From Alphaproteobacteria bacterium (lineage in GTDB: Bacteria > Pseudomonadota > Alphaproteobacteria > UBA11222), in assembly GCA_009693835.1 (NCBI GenBank), contig SHWM01000004.1:1-62387 (forward strand): a stretch of 62,387 nucleotides of DNA, given 5' to 3'. Positions 33,209 to 44,700 of the stretch are shown here, piece after piece (position 1 is the first letter of the stretch; every line of letters begins with the position of its first letter). Position numbers and translations under genes: made by a program. The notes under the pieces were generated by a model. The model had not been told where the DNA came from, did not search any database, and saw only the letters and a list, made by a program, of their open reading frames with translations.

Positions 33209-34111
33209 TCAGTCGCGCACGAAATCATTGCCGCGATAGCCCTGCAGATAGAGTAATGCGGTCAGATCGCCATGATCGATGCGTGCCCGCGCCGCCGCCG
33301 CCGCCACCGGCTTGGCGTGAAAGGCCACCCCCATGCCCGCGGCCTGTATCATCGCCAAATCATTGGCCCCATCGCCCACGGCCATCGCCTGGTGGTCATA
33401 TATTCCGTGAACAGAGCAAAATTCCTGCAGCGCCGCCAGTTTGGCCTCGCGTCCCAGAATGGGGTCTGCAACGCCTGTTAACCGGCCGTTTTCAAAAATC
33501 AGGCGGTTGGCGCGTTCCGCATCAAATCCCGCCGCCGCGGCCACCCGTTCGGTGAAATAGCTGAAGCCACCCGAGACCAGCACCGTATGCGCACCAAAAG
33601 CCGCCATGGTGCGCACCAGTATGCGCGCGCCGGGCATCAGGCGCACACGTTCGGTATAGGCATCGTTCAGGACGCTGACCGGCAGGCCGGCCAGCATATT
33701 GATGCGTTCGCGCAATGCCGCCTCAAACACAATCTCGCCCCGCATGGCGCGTTCGGTGATGGCCGACACCTCGGCTTTCCTGCCTGCGAAATCGGCGAGC
33801 TCGTCCAGACATTCCACTGTGATGATGGTCGAATCCATGTCGGCGATCAGCAGTTTGCGCCGGCGCTGTTCACCCGCCTCGTGCACCACTATATCCACGG
33901 GCGCATCGTCCAGCCTGTCGTGCAGAATGTCCGCGATCTCGATTGGCGGCAGGCCCGCACAGGGCAGATCGACGGCGATCGGCCCGTCCAGCCAATCGAG
34001 GTGTCCGGTCAGGCCGCCTTCGCGCTCCAGCGCATCGGACAGATCGGAAACCAGACTGGTGTCGAGAACGACATTCGCCGGATTGCAGATCAGGGTGATA
34101 GTATGATGCAT
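33209..34111 (-). CDS. serB: Phosphoserine phosphatase SerB
   Basis: Removes phosphate from O-phosphoserine in the last step of serine synthesis. The 300-residue protein has an N-terminal ACT-like region and a HAD catalytic domain: DMDST motif (LIADMDSTIITVECLDELAD), VSGGFSYFTERVAA and VGDGANDLAMIQAAGMGVAFHAKP. I took the start at 34111 (MHHTITLICNPAN), which matches the family; the reading frame is open much further upstream but that part lies antisense to miaA. It is divergent from miaA with only 24 bases between start codons. Confidence 0.94.
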   Translation of the reverse strand: MHHTITLICNPANVVLDTSLVSDLSDALEREGGLTGHLDWLDGPIAVDLPCAGLPPIEIADILHDRLDDAPVDIVVHEAGEQRRRKLLIADMDSTIITVECLDELADFAGRKAEVSAITERAMRGEIVFEAALRERINMLAGLPVSVLNDAYTERVRLMPGARILVRTMAAFGAHTVLVSGGFSYFTERVAAAAGFDAERANRLIFENGRLTGVADPILGREAKLAALQEFCSVHGIYDHQAMAVGDGANDLAMIQAAGMGVAFHAKPVAAAAARARIDHGDLTALLYLQGYRGNDFVRD

Positions 34112-34135
34112 GGCAACGGCACTTTGGGATCTAAC

Positions 34136-35104
34136 ATGAAACGGCAACGCGCACTTCTTATTGCAGGGCCAACCGCCAGCGGCAAGTCTGCTCTGGCGCT
34201 GCGTCTGGCCGAGGCGCTGGCCAGCCGGGGGGGTGCGGCCATTGTCAACGCCGACAGCATGCAGATTTACCGGGAATTGCCGATCCTGACGGCGCGTCCG
34301 GGGGTGGCCGACCTGGCCCGCGCGCCGCATCATCTGTATGGCTTTCGGGCAGCAGATGAACCCTGTTCGGCAGGAGAATGGGCGGCCATGGCCGCCGCCC
34401 GCATGCAGGAAATCTGCAATGAGGGACGCCTGCCCATTCTGGTGGGCGGCACGGGACTGTATTTCCGGGCGCTGACGGAAGGTATTGCCCCCATTCCTGA
34501 GATTGATCCGGCGATCCGCGCACTGGCCAGACAGGAAATGGCGGAAACCGGCCCAGAGAGCTTTCACGCCAGATTGTCTAAAGTGGACCCGGAGATGGCC
34601 CGGCGCCTGCGGCCCAGCGATCCGCAGCGCCTGCTGCGCGCCTGGGAAGTGCTGAAAAGCACGGGTATTTCGCTGGCCGGGTGGCAGGAAAAGCCGGTGC
34701 CGCCATTGTTTTCCGGGCAAATGCTGCATTTCGCGCTGATGCCCCGGCGCGAAGAACTGTACGCCCGATGCGATGACCGCCTGGAAGACATGCTGCGGGC
34801 GGGGGTGATGCGGGAGATTGCAGCGTTTGAAGAACTGGCGCAGGCCAGAAAGCTGGACCCAAGCCTGCCATTGTTTCGCGCCGTGGGGCTGGCGCCGCTG
34901 CGGGGGCTGCTGTATGGAAGGCTGCAACCGGATGAGGCCCTGCAACAGGCCAAAACCGCCACCCGGCAATATGCCAAACGCCAGCTGACCTGGATCAGGA
35001 ATCAGATGATTGCGTGGAGCAAGGCAAATACGAAAGATTCGGAAAGACTTTTTCAGGAAATCTTTGCATTAATTATAAAATCGGGCTTGACCGATCTGGC
35101 CTGA
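34136..35104 (+). CDS. miaA: tRNA dimethylallyltransferase MiaA
   Basis: Adds the dimethylallyl group to A37 of tRNAs that read codons starting with U. The 322-residue enzyme has the P-loop GPTASGKSAL, the NADSMQIYRELPILTARP substrate segment, GGTGLYFRAL and the C-terminal TRQYAKRQLTWIRNQ motif. Starts at 34103 and 34106 are also in frame, but the ATG at 34136 fits the usual N-terminus best and keeps clear of serB. A GC-rich repeat follows and separates it from ilvB. Confidence 0.95.
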   Translation: MKRQRALLIAGPTASGKSALALRLAEALASRGGAAIVNADSMQIYRELPILTARPGVADLARAPHHLYGFRAADEPCSAGEWAAMAAARMQEICNEGRLPILVGGTGLYFRALTEGIAPIPEIDPAIRALARQEMAETGPESFHARLSKVDPEMARRLRPSDPQRLLRAWEVLKSTGISLAGWQEKPVPPLFSGQMLHFALMPRREELYARCDDRLEDMLRAGVMREIAAFEELAQARKLDPSLPLFRAVGLAPLRGLLYGRLQPDEALQQAKTATRQYAKRQLTWIRNQMIAWSKANTKDSERLFQEIFALIIKSGLTDLA

Positions 35105-35213
35105 ACCGATATGGTGCGCGGCTCACGGCCTGAGTGAATGCATTAAGCTTATATAGACATTGGGTTTTTTGTCTTTTCCACAGGAATGGTGGATCATGAT
35201 TATGTTGATTTTT

Positions 35214-35313
35214 TAACCCCCCACCCCGGCCCTCCCCCACAAGGGGGGAGGGAGAAGATCAGAATTCGGTGGTAAAGCCCCTCGCCTTTGATGGGGAGGG
35301 GTTGGGGTGAGAA
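35214..35313 (+). repeat. Dispersed intergenic GC-rich repeat, copy 2
   Basis: Begins TAACCCCCCACCCCGGCCCT and ends with GGGAGGGGTTGGGGTGAG. It shares the end GGGGAGGGGTTGGGGTGAG with copy 1 (7790-7917), and its first half resembles the complement of the end of the 52437-52537 copy. It lies in the leader of ilvB, whose ATG is 57 bases downstream, so transcripts of ilvBNC may carry part of it. Confidence 0.65.
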
Positions 35314-35369
35314 AAACCACTGGCAGGTCCAATCAGATTAGGTGTGCTTTAAGAAACTGGACGGGCGAT

Positions 35370-37127
35370 ATGAACGGCGAAAAGATGACCGGGGCGGAAA
35401 TCGTCCTGAGGGCGCTGCAGGATCAGGGCGTGGAAGTCATATTTGGCTATCCCGGCGGCGCCGTCCTGCCGATTTACGATGAAATTTTCCGTCAGGAAAA
35501 CCGAATCCGGCATGTGCTGGTGCGCCACGAACAAGGCGCCACCCATGCAGCCGAAGGCTATGCCCGCTCGACCGGCAAGCCCGGCGTGGTGCTGGTGACA
35601 TCCGGTCCGGGGGCGACTAATGCGGTGACCGGTATTACCGATGCGCTGCTGGATTCAATTCCGCTGGTGGTGCTAACCGGCCAGGTGCCGACCAAACTCA
35701 TCGGCACCGACGCGTTTCAGGAAGCCGATACTGTCGGCATTACCCGTTCCTGCACCAAGCACAACTGGCTGGTCAGGGATGTGAACGACCTGGCCCGTGT
35801 GCTGCACGAGGCGTTTTACGTGGCGACCAGGGGCCGGCCGGGTCCGGTGGTGGTGGATATTCCGAAAGATGTGCAGTTCGCGCTGGGCAATTATGTGGGA
35901 CCCGCCAATGTGGCGCATCGCAGTTACAAGCCGCGGGTGAAAGGCGATCTGGAACGCATCAAGGAAGCTGCCGACCTGATCGCCACGGCAAAGAAGCCGC
36001 TGTTCTATACCGGCGGCGGCGTGATCAATTCCGGTCCGGTGGCGTCGCAACTGCTGCGTGAATTTGTGCGCACGACCGGCTTTCCCATCACGTCCACCCT
36101 GATGGGGCTGGGGGCCTATCCCGCCGATGATGCGCAATGGCTGGGCATGCTGGGCATGCATGGCACCTGGGAAGCCAATCACGCCATGCATGATTGCGAC
36201 GTGATGATCTGTGTTGGCGCGCGTTTTGATGACCGGGTGACCGGGCGGCTGGACGCCTTCGCGCCCAATTCCAAAAAAATCCACATCGATATTGATCCCT
36301 CCTCGATCAACAAGAATGTGCGCGCGGACATACCGATCATTGGGGATGTGGCGCATGTGCTGAAAGACCTGATCCGGGTCTGGAAATCGCGCGTGCTGCG
36401 TTCGGACAAGGCGGCGCTAGCCAAATGGTGGGATCAGATCGCCGCCTGGCGCGCCCGCAACTGCCTGGCCTATAAACCTTCCAAGGATTTGATCAAACCG
36501 CAATATGCGATTGAACGGCTGTATGAACTGACCAAGGACCGCGACACTTATATCACCACCGAGGTGGGCCAGCATCAGATGTGGGCGGCGCAGTTCTACC
36601 GCTTTCAGGCCCCCAACCGCTGGATGACATCGGGTGGGCTCGGCACCATGGGCTATGGCCTGCCGGCCGCGGTGGGCGTGCAGATCGCGCATCCCGACAG
36701 CCTGGTCATCGACATTGCCGGCGAGGCGTCGGTGCAGATGACCATGCAGGAAATGTCGACGGCGGTGCAGCATGACCTGCCGATCAAGATTTTCATCATC
36801 AATAATGAATATATGGGCATGGTGCGCCAATGGCAGGAACTGTTGCATGGCGGCCGCTATTCGCATTCCTATTCTGAATCGCTGCCGGATTTTGTCAAAC
36901 TGGCCGACGCCTATGGCGCGGTCGGCATGCGCGTCACCAAACCGGGCGATCTCGATGCCGCCATCCGTGAAATGATCAATGTCAAACGGCCGGTACTGTT
37001 CGATTGTCTGGTCGACAAAACCGAAAACTGCTTCCCGATGATCCCGTCGGGCGAGGCGCACAATAATATGATACTGGCCGATCTGGGAGATCAGACCGTG
37101 TCGGCGGCTGGAAAGATGCTGGTGTAG
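35370..37127 (+). CDS. ilvB: Acetolactate synthase large (catalytic) subunit
   Basis: Thiamine-diphosphate enzyme that condenses two pyruvates to 2-acetolactate (valine, leucine) or pyruvate with 2-oxobutyrate (isoleucine). The 585-residue subunit shows FGYPGGAVLPIYDEI, the catalytic Glu in RHEQGATHAAEGYA, VTSGPGATNAVTGITDA and the C-terminal ThDP/Mg region NNEYMGMVRQWQELL. Start at 35370 (MNGEKMTGAE) is chosen over upstream in-frame starts that lie in the repeat. It is one base before ilvN and begins the ilvBNC cluster. The catalytic subunit length is normal. Confidence 0.95.
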   Translation: MNGEKMTGAEIVLRALQDQGVEVIFGYPGGAVLPIYDEIFRQENRIRHVLVRHEQGATHAAEGYARSTGKPGVVLVTSGPGATNAVTGITDALLDSIPLVVLTGQVPTKLIGTDAFQEADTVGITRSCTKHNWLVRDVNDLARVLHEAFYVATRGRPGPVVVDIPKDVQFALGNYVGPANVAHRSYKPRVKGDLERIKEAADLIATAKKPLFYTGGGVINSGPVASQLLREFVRTTGFPITSTLMGLGAYPADDAQWLGMLGMHGTWEANHAMHDCDVMICVGARFDDRVTGRLDAFAPNSKKIHIDIDPSSINKNVRADIPIIGDVAHVLKDLIRVWKSRVLRSDKAALAKWWDQIAAWRARNCLAYKPSKDLIKPQYAIERLYELTKDRDTYITTEVGQHQMWAAQFYRFQAPNRWMTSGGLGTMGYGLPAAVGVQIAHPDSLVIDIAGEASVQMTMQEMSTAVQHDLPIKIFIINNEYMGMVRQWQELLHGGRYSHSYSESLPDFVKLADAYGAVGMRVTKPGDLDAAIREMINVKRPVLFDCLVDKTENCFPMIPSGEAHNNMILADLGDQTVSAAGKMLV

Positions 37128-37128
37128 G

Positions 37129-37659
37129 ATGTCTTACGATCCGGTTATCCCGCAATCCGAAATCATCCGCACCCATACCATGGCGGTGCTGGTGGACAAT
37201 GAATCCGGCGTGCTGGCGCGCGTCATCGGCCTGTTTGCCGGGCGCGGCTATAATATTGAAAGTCTGACGGTGGCCGAGGTGGATGCGCAGGAACACACCT
37301 CGCGCATCACCATCGTCACCTCCGGCACGGCGCAGATCATCGAACAGATCAAAAACCAGCTCGACCGGCTGGTGCCCGTGCACCGCGTCGTGGATCTGAC
37401 GGTGGAAACCGAACCGCTGGAGCGCGAGCTCGCCCTCATCAAGGTCAAGGGCGCGGGCGACAAGCGCATGGAGGCGCTGCGCATCGCCGACAGTTTCCGC
37501 GCCCGGGTGGTGGACACCACACTGAATTCCTTTGTGTTCGAGTTGACCGGATCGCCCGGCAAGATCAACGCCTATATCGAATTGATGCGGCCGCTTGGCC
37601 TGATTGACGTCTCGCGCACGGGCGTTGCCGCTATCTCGCGCGGCCCGGAAGCGCTATAA
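37129..37659 (+). CDS. ilvN: Acetolactate synthase small (regulatory) subunit
   Basis: A 176-residue regulatory subunit that activates IlvB and gives valine feedback inhibition. The N-terminal ACT domain is clear (THTMAVLVDNESGVLARVIGLFAGRGYNIESLTV), followed by the IlvN C-terminal domain (ELALIKVKGAGDKRMEALRIADSFRARVVDTT). Spacing of one base to ilvB means tight co-expression. Valine sensitivity cannot be judged from the sequence. Also named ilvH. Confidence 0.94.
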   Translation: MSYDPVIPQSEIIRTHTMAVLVDNESGVLARVIGLFAGRGYNIESLTVAEVDAQEHTSRITIVTSGTAQIIEQIKNQLDRLVPVHRVVDLTVETEPLERELALIKVKGAGDKRMEALRIADSFRARVVDTTLNSFVFELTGSPGKINAYIELMRPLGLIDVSRTGVAAISRGPEAL

Positions 37660-37679
37660 TATTAATTCTTGAACTCTGA

Positions 37680-38717
<1,038 letters not shown>

Positions 38718-38723
38718 ACTAAA

Positions 38724-38740
38724 CGTCATTGCGAGCGAAG
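38724..38740 (+). repeat. Fragment of a widespread intergenic repeat (CGTCATTGCGAGCGAAG)
   Basis: The 17-base sequence after ilvC matches the beginning of a small dispersed repeat common in many proteobacterial genomes (CGTCATTGCGAGCGAAG...). The rest of the usual element is missing here. Confidence 0.5.
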
Positions 38741-38811
38741 AGTACCGAGACAAATTTGGCGATGGCGGATGCATCAACTCGACATCTGTACGCTTCTGCG
38801 GACGTTATTAT

Positions 38812-39552
38812 ATGAAAGTTACAGCAGAGAGAGAATTTGATCATGCGTTTGTTGTGATAGCGGATGATATCAAATTAGTCTGGGCTGTACTTTCGGAAGA
38901 TATTGGCACAGTGACATTTGAGGCAGATTGCGTTGATGGTATAAAACGGCAATTTGATTCATACGAAGTATTGATCGAGTACCAGAACGCTAGTGGGAAG
39001 GCCTTTAAGTCAATTGACATTACAGCCCGAGATGAAGACGGCAGGGCCTCAGCCACACTGCGTCTCGGCACTGAATATAGATATCTAGCTAATATTGCTC
39101 TAATTGTTAGAGCAGAAGAGGAATTAGCACAAAAAACCCGGAGTCGTATTAGCGAAATAATTGTTGAATTAAAGCCTTGGTATTCACCATTCCGCAAGGC
39201 GAACCATATTTATGTAGGTTTAGTTATTTATGTATTATTATTGAACACAAGTTTTATATACACTAAAGATCTAGCCGTTGAAGCGTTGAAGTCTATGACA
39301 AGTTCGGGTGTTTCGAGAGAACTACTTGTTGTAATATTTGTCTTTATCCTGTCTGTTTTCCTGGCTTTACTTTATCTTCTCCTTTGGGGCCTAGGTAAGC
39401 TGGTGGCTCGATTTTTTCCGAAATCGGCTTTTGCGATTGGCAGGGGATTGGAGCGGTATAATTTTGATGAGAGGATTCGTTGGGGGATATTTGGTGTCCC
39501 CTTGTCCCTCTTCACTGCTTTTGCCGTTAACTTCATACGCTCATTATTTTAA
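38812..39552 (+). CDS. Membrane protein of unknown function, AT-rich
   Basis: A 246-residue protein with a soluble N-terminal half (about residues 1-120) and three hydrophobic segments (IYVGLVIYVLLLNTSFIY; LLVVIFVFILSVFLALLYLLLWG; IFGVPLSLFTAFAVNFI). Codon use is A/T-rich compared with neighbouring genes, suggesting acquisition by transfer. No ribosome-binding site of note is seen and no family is recognised. It lies after ilvC and before the ParD gene, in a small accessory stretch rich in repeats. Confidence 0.6.
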   Translation: MKVTAEREFDHAFVVIADDIKLVWAVLSEDIGTVTFEADCVDGIKRQFDSYEVLIEYQNASGKAFKSIDITARDEDGRASATLRLGTEYRYLANIALIVRAEEELAQKTRSRISEIIVELKPWYSPFRKANHIYVGLVIYVLLLNTSFIYTKDLAVEALKSMTSSGVSRELLVVIFVFILSVFLALLYLLLWGLGKLVARFFPKSAFAIGRGLERYNFDERIRWGIFGVPLSLFTAFAVNFIRSLF

Positions 39553-39712
39553 GATCATTCTAAGGAAGTAGCAGATTCTGATATTTTAATAATCACAGAT
39601 CAAAGGGGCTGCTCCCGCTTATTTCTCAAACCCCACCTTCGCTGCACAGTAATTTTGCCCTTCCTGGGCACCCCCGCCAGATCGTAATCGATCAGCTTGG
39701 TGTGTATTTGCG

Positions 39713-39743
39713 AACTACCAATAAATATTATACACCGGTAGTT
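39713..39743 (+). promoter_or_regulatory. Candidate operator/promoter of the parD gene
   Basis: Inverted repeat AACTACC (39713-39719) and GGTAGTT (39737-39743) flank a TATTAT-like -10 hexamer at 39726-39731, 19 bases before the parD ATG. ParD-type antitoxins repress their own promoter by binding such repeats. No convincing -35 box at the right distance. Confidence 0.4.
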
Positions 39744-39762
39744 GTGATCAACGGAGACCAAA

Positions 39763-40011
39763 ATGGCCAAAAACACATCAGTTTCCCTTGGCGAACATTT
39801 TGAGGCGTTTATCGGCGCGCGGGTGGCGGCGGGGCGGTATGGTTCGGCCAGTGAAGTTGTCCGGGCCAGGCTGCGCCTGCTGGAAGAGCATGAGGCCAAG
39901 CTGGAAGCGCGGCGCGCCGCGCTGATTGAAGGCGAGGAAAGCGGGCCTGCGGTCCCTTTTGATTTCGATGCATTCCTTGCAAGAAAACGCTCTGAATATC
40001 AGGCGAAATGA
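39763..40011 (+). CDS. parD: ParD-family antitoxin
   Basis: An 82-residue RHH antitoxin: [41 protein letters not shown] is the ParD N-terminal domain, and the C-terminal part ([17 protein letters not shown]) is the toxin-binding tail. It neutralises ParE gyrase toxins and represses its own operon. The downstream partner starts in the normal ATGA overlap at 40008 but is cut off after about 40 codons by a dispersed repeat. The antitoxin is thus left without its toxin. Confidence 0.85.
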   Translation: MAKNTSVSLGEHFEAFIGARVAAGRYGSASEVVRARLRLLEEHEAKLEARRAALIEGEESGPAVPFDFDAFLARKRSEYQAK

Positions 40012-40130
40012 AGCGTCTGTTTTTTGCCCCGCTGGCCACCAGTGACATAGAGCTAGATGATGTCAGATTGAATCGCCCCACTCTCCGCCTGTCACCCCGG
40101 ATTTATTCCTGGGTCCACCAGTCTTCGTAA
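40008..40130 (+). pseudogene. Truncated ParE-like toxin gene
   Basis: Starts in an ATGA overlap with parD ([19 protein letters not shown]...). The first 14 or so residues have the look of a ParE N-terminus; the frame then runs into a palindromic repeat (40091-40212) and stops at 40128-40130. A complete ParE is about 95-100 residues, so the core fold and C-terminal catalytic region are missing. Assignment rests mainly on position. Confidence 0.5.
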
Positions 40131-40212
40131 GAAGGCTGCGGCCGGTAAAGGGAGTTATAAGGCAAGGCTTGTGTTATTTTGCTCCTGGACCCCGCAACAA
40201 GTGCGGGGTGAC
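40091..40212. repeat. Palindromic dispersed repeat (GTCACCCCGG type)
   Basis: Left arm 40091-40117 (GTCACCCCGGATTTATTCCT...) and right arm 40186-40212 (TGGACCCCGCAACAAGTGCG...) are imperfectly complementary over 27 bases. This matches the intergenic repeat known in many Alphaproteobacteria that reads GTCACCCCGGA at one end and GTGCGGGGTGAC at the other. A half copy lies at 52177-52191. Here it interrupts the parE-like frame. Confidence 0.75.
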
Positions 40213-40267
40213 TACAGGGATGTTTGCATAGACAAATCCAAAATCACCTCGCGGAGGGTAAAGCCCC

Positions 40268-41623
<1,356 letters not shown>

Positions 41624-41779
41624 GTCCTTTCAGGGGGAGATTTTACCGGTATTAAGGTTTGATCAATATTCGGTGCTTGTCTCAAAAAACACAATGACTA
41701 AATGGTGAAACAATTCCGCAAGATATTGGGTGCTAGGCTGTGCAGGCTTGGGGAAGCATATATTCAGGACAGACAGATC

Positions 41780-44700
41780 ATGATCGCGCGCGCAGAAGAA
41801 AGAAAAACCTGCCTCCTTACTGACGCCGCCGCCCAGATGGGCGGGCGCATGACGGCGACGCCAAAGGCGGAACTGGAAGGTTTTATCGGGCAATATTTCA
41901 AAAATGTGATCGCCGAAGACCTGTTGCAACTGACCCCGGCTAATGTATACGGCGCAGCGCTTTCACATTACAAGCTGGCCGCCACGAGACGCCCTGGTGA
42001 GGCGCAGATCCGGGTGTTTACTCCCCGCATCGAGACGCATGGATGGCAGGCGCCGCATACCGTCATTGAAATGGTCAATGACGACATGCCGTTTTTGCTG
42101 GATTCCGTCAGCGGTGCTATCAATCGGCTGGGCCTTGGCATTCATCTGGTTGCGCATCCTGTGTTGCAGGTGCGCCGCACGGAAGAAGGCCGCTGGAGCG
42201 GACTGGCGGGGGACGGCGAGACCGGGGGACGCCCGGAATCTTTCATTATGATGATGATCGACGAGCAGCCTGATCCGGCCAGGCTGAAGAATATTTCCAG
42301 CCAGCTTGAGGAAGTGCTGTCGGACGTGCGGGCCGCCGTCACCGACTGGTGGGAGATGCAGGCGCAACTGGACGCAGGCATCGCCGAGGTCCGCGCAACC
42401 AGAATAGACATCGCCGCCGAGGAAATCGATGAATCGGTCGCGTTTCTGGAGTGGCTGAGGGACAATCATTTCACCCTGCTGGGCTATGCGGAGCTTGACT
42501 ATCCCGATATACGCGACAGCCGTACAGCAAGCCAGGCGGCAGGAAGCGGACGTGGCGTTCTGCGCAATCCGGATGTGAAATTATTCCGTTCACGGAGCAA
42601 TGGTCTGGTCGCGTTTTCACCGGAAATACTTGAAAGCCTGAAACGCCCGGGGCCGCTGATTGTCACGAAAACCGATGTGCGCTCGCGCGTGCATCGCGAC
42701 ACGCATATGGATTATATCGGCATAAAACGTTATGGGCCGAACGGCGAGGTGATTGGCGAACGGCGTTTTATCGGGCTGTTTACCTCCATCGCCTATAGCC
42801 GCGCGCCCGCGGAAATTCCGCTTCTACGCCGCAAGGTTGCACTGACGATGGCGCGCGCGGGCTTTGCCCGCGACAGCCATGACGGCAAGGCGCTGCAGAA
42901 TATTCTGGACACCTATCCGCGCGATGAACTGTTTCAGTCGCCCCGCGATCTTCTGTTTCACAACGCCATTGCCATCCTGCGTTTGCAGGAACGGCCGCGC
43001 ACCCGGCTGATTGTACGCACCGACCCGTTCCAGCGTTATGTATCCTGCATCGTCTATGTTCCGCGGGAAAGGTACGACGCCGGATTGCAGCAGCATATTG
43101 GCGCCATTCTGGCCGAAAATCTTAAAGGCACGGTCACTACGATCACGCCGGAGTTTGGCGAGATGCCGCTTGCGCGGGTTCATTTCATCATCAGGACCAG
43201 CCCGGGCGCCGAGCCGGTGATCGAGATTGAACAGATTGAAGCCCAGATTGAACAGGCGGCAAGGACCTGGATTGATGAACTGCGCACCACTCTTCTGGCC
43301 CGTGTGGGAGGAGAACGCGGCCTGGACTTGTGGGAACGTTACGCGAATGGGTTTCCACCGGACTATACGGCGCATTTCACGCCTGAACTGGCGGTCCGTG
43401 ACATTGAGCGCATGGAGGCGTTGTCAGTGTCCGGCGGCGTCCATGTCTGTTTTTACCGTACCCTGGAGGATCAGGAATCCGTGGTGCGGTTCAAGCTGTT
43501 CCGCCCCGGCGAGGCGGTGCCGTTAAGTGACTGTATGCCGATGCTGGAGCGCATCGGGTTTCGGGTTACCGGTGAACATCCCTACGAAATTAAAACGGCG
43601 GATGGCGGCAGCGTCTGGCTGCATGATTTTGAAATGCGCGAGTCGAACGAAGAGCCGGTGGACCTTGCCGCCGTGCGCGAAAAACTTGAAAATCTGTTCA
43701 TCGCCCTGTGGCGCCAGCAGGCGGAAAATGATGGTTATAACCGTCTTGTGCTGGGTGCGGGCCTGTTATGGCGGGAGGCGGCGATGATCCGCGCCTATGG
43801 CAGATATTTGCGTCAGGCCGGCATCCCCTACAGCAACGATTATCTGGAGCGCGCGCTCAGCGCAAATACAGGCATTGTCCGCCAGATGGTGGAACTGTTT
43901 CATGCGCGTTTCGATATTGAATTCGCAGGTGATCGCGAGGCGCGGGTCACCGCCTTGCGGCGCGAGATTGCCCTGGCGCTGGATGGTGTTGAAAGCCTGG
44001 ATGAAGACCGCATCCTGCGCCGCTTTCTCAATCTGATCGTCTGCACCCTGCGCACCAATTTCTATCAGCAGACGGAAGATGGCGGGCACAAGGACCCTAT
44101 TTCCTTCAAGCTGGACAGCACCCGGGTGGATGAGCTGCCGCTGCCGCGTCCGATGGTGGAGATATTCGTGTATTCACCCCGTGTGGAAGGCGTGCATCTG
44201 CGCTTTGGCCGGGTGGCGCGCGGCGGCCTGCGCTGGTCGGACCGGCGCGAAGATTTCCGGACGGAAATTTTGGGGCTTGTGAAGGCGCAACAGGTCAAGA
44301 ATGCGGTTATCATCCCCGTCGGTTCAAAGGGCGGATTTTACCCTAAACGCCTGCCGGCTGGGGGCCCGCGCGAGGCGTATCAGGAAGAAGGCATTGCCGC
44401 CTACCGCTTGTTCATCTCCGGGCTGCTGGATCTGACGGATAATATTGTGGATGCCAAACCGTCGCCGCCGCCACGCGTCGTGCGCTATGACGTCGATGAT
44501 CCCTATCTGGTGGTGGCGGCCGACAAGGGCACGGCGACATTTTCCGACATCGCCAATAATGTGGCGCGTGATTACGGGTTCTGGCTGGATGACGCGTTTG
44601 CCTCCGGCGGTTCGGTTGGCTATGACCACAAGAAAATGGCGATCACGGCGCGTGGCGCGTGGGGGGCCGTCAAGCGGCATTTCCGGGAACGCGGCACGGA

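Noticed and set aside
33209..34969. A 586-codon minus-strand frame spanning serB and the antisense of miaA.
   Set aside because: Only the part from 34111 down is SerB; the rest is antisense to the clearly recognisable miaA.
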